Below are positions 61,483-64,000 of a stretch of 64,000 bases of DNA, piece after piece. The notes under the pieces were generated by a model that saw only the letters and a list, made by a program, of their open reading frames with translations, was not told where the DNA came from and made no database searches. The stretch is from Methylobacterium sp. SyP6R (GTDB lineage Bacteria > Pseudomonadota > Alphaproteobacteria > Rhizobiales > Beijerinckiaceae), in assembly GCF_019216885.1 (NCBI RefSeq), contig NZ_JAAQRC020000002.1, positions 62,001-126,000 on the forward strand, read 5' to 3'. Position 1 is the stretch's first letter. Each line of letters opens with the position of its first letter. The position numbers and the translations under genes were made by a program.

Positions 61483-62082
61483 TGATCCTCCCTCGGTTTC
61501 GCGGACACCTCTGATACGCTCGTTTCGGGCGGGGAGGGTGTTTGATGGCGAAGAGGCGACGCGAGTTCCAACCAGGCCTGGCTGGCAGACATCAACCGAC
61601 CTGCCCACGGCAAAAAGGGTGGCTCTACCTGGCTGCCGTCCTTGATCCCGCCACTCGCAAGATCGTCGGCTGGTCGATGCGCGACCACATGCGGACCGAG
61701 TTGACATCGGCCGCTTCGATGATGGCCACCCAACGGCAGCGCCCCTCTGCCGGGCTCATCTGTCATTCGGATCGTGGCAGCCAGTCCGCGGCGGAGGCTT
61801 ACCGCAGGCAACTCGCCGATCTTCGGGCGATGCCATCCGTGAGCCGCGCCGGCTGCTGCTCCGACGATGCTCCGATGGAGAGCTTCTTCCACACCCTCAA
61901 GGTCGACCTCGTCCATCAGCGACGATGGGCGACCCGCGATGACCCTCGCCGCGACCTGTTCGCCTACATCGAGGGCTACGACAATCGACAGCGCCTCCAC
62001 TCGGCTCTCGGCGACATCACGCCCGAGCAGGCCGGGCGGAACGCAGGCTAACCCCCGTATCCGCGCAAACGGGGGAGGATCA
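61483..62082. mobile_element. Decayed IS3-family element with terminal inverted repeats
   Basis: The left end (TGATCCTCCCTCGGTTTCGC, from 61483) and the right end (ending GGGAGGATCA at 62082) are inverted repeats of about 28 bp with a few mismatches, and begin with TGA and end with TCA as in IS3 elements. Between them lies a short transposase remnant, so most of the roughly 1.2-kb element is deleted. No target duplication is visible. Confidence 0.75.
61545..62051 (+). pseudogene. IS3-family transposase remnant (internal deletion and frameshifts)
   Basis: An orfA-like start (MAKRRREF, 61545) is joined directly to the DDE core of orfB (WLADI...GWLYLAAVLDPATRKIVGWSM, ICHSDRGSQSAA, HQRRWATRDDPRRDLFAYIEGYDNRQRLHSALGDITPEQ). 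Two single-base insertions, near 61594 and in the A-run at 61612-61616, split the WLADI-TDLPTAK-GWLYL stretch across three frames. The element cannot move by itself. Confidence 0.85.
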
Positions 62083-62266
62083 TCCCTCCCGCTGCGCTGC
62101 GTCGTGGCCGCGCAGCCGAGGGTCAGCCTTGGCGCAGGAGGCGGGCGGTCGCTTGCGCTGGATCAAGGCCGGACCTGCCCGCGCGCCCATGCTGGTAGCG
62201 GAGCGGTACGGCGCTACGCCTCCGCACATTTTCCGCATGCCGCTGCCAGCGTCCGGAGAACCCCGC

Positions 62267-63064
62267 ATGTACGCCCAGATCCGCGCTCGTGAGATCATGT
62301 CGCGGCAGGTCGCCTGCATCCCCGCCGACGCGACCGTCGCCCAGGCCATCGACCTGATGATGGACCGGCGGATCAGCGCGCTGCCGGTCACGGACCGGGA
62401 CGGGCAGCTCGTCGGCATCATCAGCGAGGGCGACCTCCTGCGTCGGAGCGAACTCGGCACCGAGCGGGAGCGACCGCGCTGGCTGCAATACCTGCTCAGC
62501 CCCGGACGACTGTCCGCCGAGTATGCTCGTGCCTACGGCAGGCGGGTCGACGAGGTCATGACCCGGGAGGTGGTCACGGTCGGCAAGGACGCCTCTCTCG
62601 CCGAGATCGTCGCCCTGATGGAACGCCACCAAGTCAAGCGCCTGCCGGTGCTGTGCACGGGCCGTATGGTCGGTATTGTTGCCCGCGCCGACGTCGTTCG
62701 GGCGCTGGCCGAGGCGATGCGGGCCCCCACCTCCGCCGCACCGCGCAGAGACGCCGCCATCCGCTGCGACATCCTGGCCGAGTTCGTGCGCGTGCCGTGC
62801 ATCCCCGCTGCGCAGATTTCGGTCATGGTCCTCGATGGCGTGGTCGACCTCGCGGGAGCCATCACCGACGAGAGGGAGCGCAGCGCCGTGCACGCCGCGG
62901 TCGGAACCGTGCCGGGCGTGACCGGCCTGCACGACCACCTGATCCTGATCGAGCCGCTCTCGGGCGAGGTCATCTTCGTGCCGGACGAGGCGGCGCGGCA
63001 AGAGATCCAACAAGAGGTGCGCCCAGGAGAAGCGGCGCCAGCGGCCAATGCGTCCACCGCCTGA
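62267..63064 (+). CDS. CBS-domain pair plus BON-domain protein
   Basis: The 265-residue protein has two CBS domains (REIMSRQVACIPADATVAQAIDLMMDRRISALPVTD...GIISEGDLLRR; VDEVMTREVVTVGKDASLAEIVALMERHQVKRLPV...GIVARADVVRAL) and a C-terminal BON domain (ISVMVLDGVVDLAGAITDERERSAVHAAVGTVPGV). The ATG at 62267 follows GGAGAA at 62255-62260 and is preferred to the longer frame, which enters the IS flank. Probably an adenylate-sensing stress protein. Confidence 0.87.
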   Translation: MYAQIRAREIMSRQVACIPADATVAQAIDLMMDRRISALPVTDRDGQLVGIISEGDLLRRSELGTERERPRWLQYLLSPGRLSAEYARAYGRRVDEVMTREVVTVGKDASLAEIVALMERHQVKRLPVLCTGRMVGIVARADVVRALAEAMRAPTSAAPRRDAAIRCDILAEFVRVPCIPAAQISVMVLDGVVDLAGAITDERERSAVHAAVGTVPGVTGLHDHLILIEPLSGEVIFVPDEAARQEIQQEVRPGEAAPAANASTA

Positions 63065-63098
63065 TCGTCCCACCGGTGCGGGAGCGCAGCCCACGACC

Positions 63099-64000
63099 GT
63101 GACCTCTCTTTCCGCGCCTCCTCTTACCGCGGCCACGCCCGTTGCGGAGAGCCCGGCACCCGCTGGCATCGCTCCGGGGCAGGCGCTCGTTCCCGCACCG
63201 CAGGCAGTCCTGCCGGCCGGCCGGACGGGCAGGCGGCACGGCATCTGGTTCGGGCTGCTCGCGGCCCTCCTGATCGGGGTAGCGGCCGGCTTCGCCTGGT
63301 GGCGCGTTTGCCCACCCGCACTGCCGCCGGGCTTCGCACAGGGAAACGGGCGGCTCGAGGCCGACGAGATCGACATCGACACCAAGTTCGCCGGCCGCAT
63401 CGCCCGGCTTCTGGTCGACGAGGGCGACATGGTGCGGGCTGGCCAAATCGTCGCCGTCATGGACACTCGCGACCTTCAGGAGCAGGAGAGCCAGGCCGAG
63501 GCTCTGGCGGGGCAGGCCGAGCGCACGGTCGAGGAAGCCGGCAAGATCCTCGCCCAGCAGGAGCGAGCGGTGCTCGCCGGCGAGGCCGCAGTGTCACAGG
63601 CCCGGCGGAGCGTCGAGGAGGCGAACGCCAATCTCGAACAGGCGCGGACTGTGGCGCGCCTGGCGCAGCAGGAACTCGCTCGCACCGGCGCCCTCGTCAC
63701 GCGAGGCTTTGCCACGCGCCAGACGCTCGACACCCGCCAGCAGGCCCTGGACGGTGCCATTGCGGCACAAGGCGCCGCTACCGCGAGAGTCGGGGCCGCC
63801 GACCAAGCGCTACTCGCCGCCCGCCACGCGGCCGACGGGGCCGCGGCCGCCCGCGACGCGGCTGCTGCCCGGGTCGGCGCCGTCCAGCACGCCCGGGACG
63901 CTGCACGCCACAACGTCGAGTACGTGCGTGTCAACATCGCGGACAATTCCCTGACCGCTCCTCGCGACGGGCCGATCCAGTACCGCATCGCGAATGTCGG
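63099..64000 (+). CDS. HlyD-family membrane fusion protein (partial, runs off the window)
   Basis: The frame starts at GTG 63099, has one membrane helix (GIWFGLLAALLIGVAAGFAWW), a biotinyl-lipoyl-like segment (RIARLLVDEGDMVRAGQIVAVMD) and a long Ala-rich coiled coil ending in YVRVNIADNSLTAPRDGPIQY. This is the periplasmic adaptor of an efflux pump; an ABC-2 or MFS partner is expected to the right. The C-terminus lies outside the window. Confidence 0.85.
   Translation, partial: MTSLSAPPLTAATPVAESPAPAGIAPGQALVPAPQAVLPAGRTGRRHGIWFGLLAALLIGVAAGFAWWRVCPPALPPGFAQGNGRLEADEIDIDTKFAGRIARLLVDEGDMVRAGQIVAVMDTRDLQEQESQAEALAGQAERTVEEAGKILAQQERAVLAGEAAVSQARRSVEEANANLEQARTVARLAQQELARTGALVTRGFATRQTLDTRQQALDGAIAAQGAATARVGAADQALLAARHAADGAAAARDAAAARVGAVQHARDAARHNVEYVRVNIADNSLTAPRDGPIQYRIANV

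Noticed and set aside
61545..62051. Functional transposase
   Set aside because: Two single-base insertions and a large internal deletion break the frame.

Overview
The window is high-GC DNA (roughly 70 percent G+C by eye) with a complete calcium-type methanol dehydrogenase (mxa) gene set at 48.0-60.1 kb. The mxa order, the MxaF sequence and the surrounding Rhizobiales-style repeats and catabolic operons point to a Methylobacterium-type facultative methylotroph. No rRNA, tRNA, CRISPR array or origin was recognised.

Layout. (1) 0.6-10.4 kb, plus strand: a lipocalin-like gene, then a tight eight-gene run: GH15 glucoamylase-like enzyme, a small dehydrogenase subunit, two GMC flavoproteins with an iron-sulfur cysteine triad, a VioB-type ferritin-like protein, a second small subunit, an IolE-like protein and a TIM-barrel isomerase. 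I know of no characterised system with this content; it is the best candidate here for an undescribed pathway. (2) 10.5-21.9 kb: a nitrate/sulfonate/taurine-type ABC importer with a PEP-mutase/isocitrate-lyase-family enzyme (minus), a HutC-type GntR regulator, and a CoA-transferase, HMG-CoA-lyase-like enzyme, MFS transporter and second lyase (plus). Near-identical palindromes (TTGTCCRGACAR) precede both arms, suggesting one regulon. A TetR gene closes the block. (3) 22.0-34.9 kb: a polyamine-type ABC importer, a class III aminotransferase, an N,N-dimethylformamidase-like protein, two flavin monooxygenases, a cupin and an AraC regulator, probably for an organic nitrogen compound. (4) 35.4-44.7 kb: a seven-gene minus-strand operon with four-carbon acid-sugar kinase, PdxA2-like dehydrogenase, iron alcohol dehydrogenase, DHDPS-family aldolase, sodium-solute symporter, sialidase-fold protein and SDR, with an FCD-GntR regulator upstream. 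(5) 44.8-48.0 kb: a lower-GC island with a YVTN propeller lipoprotein, remnants of two genes and an AT-rich leader.

(6) 48.0-60.1 kb: mxaFJGIRSACKLDEHB. MxaF and MxaI form methanol dehydrogenase, MxaG is its cytochrome electron acceptor, MxaJ is periplasmic, and MxaR/S/A/C/K/L/D act in maturation or calcium insertion. Perfect hairpins separate the highly expressed structural genes from one another and from the maturation genes, which are translationally coupled. MxaB is unusual: it has lost its DNA-binding domain and the end of its receiver domain. (7) 60.1-64.0 kb: a small exported protein, a trypsin-like protease facing the operon, a decayed IS3-family element with recognisable ends, a CBS-CBS-BON protein and an HlyD-type protein cut by the window end.

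Dispersed structures include three copies of a 127-138 bp palindromic repeat, a REP-like element, and short tandem repeats of 12, 15 and 17 bp inside or at the ends of genes.
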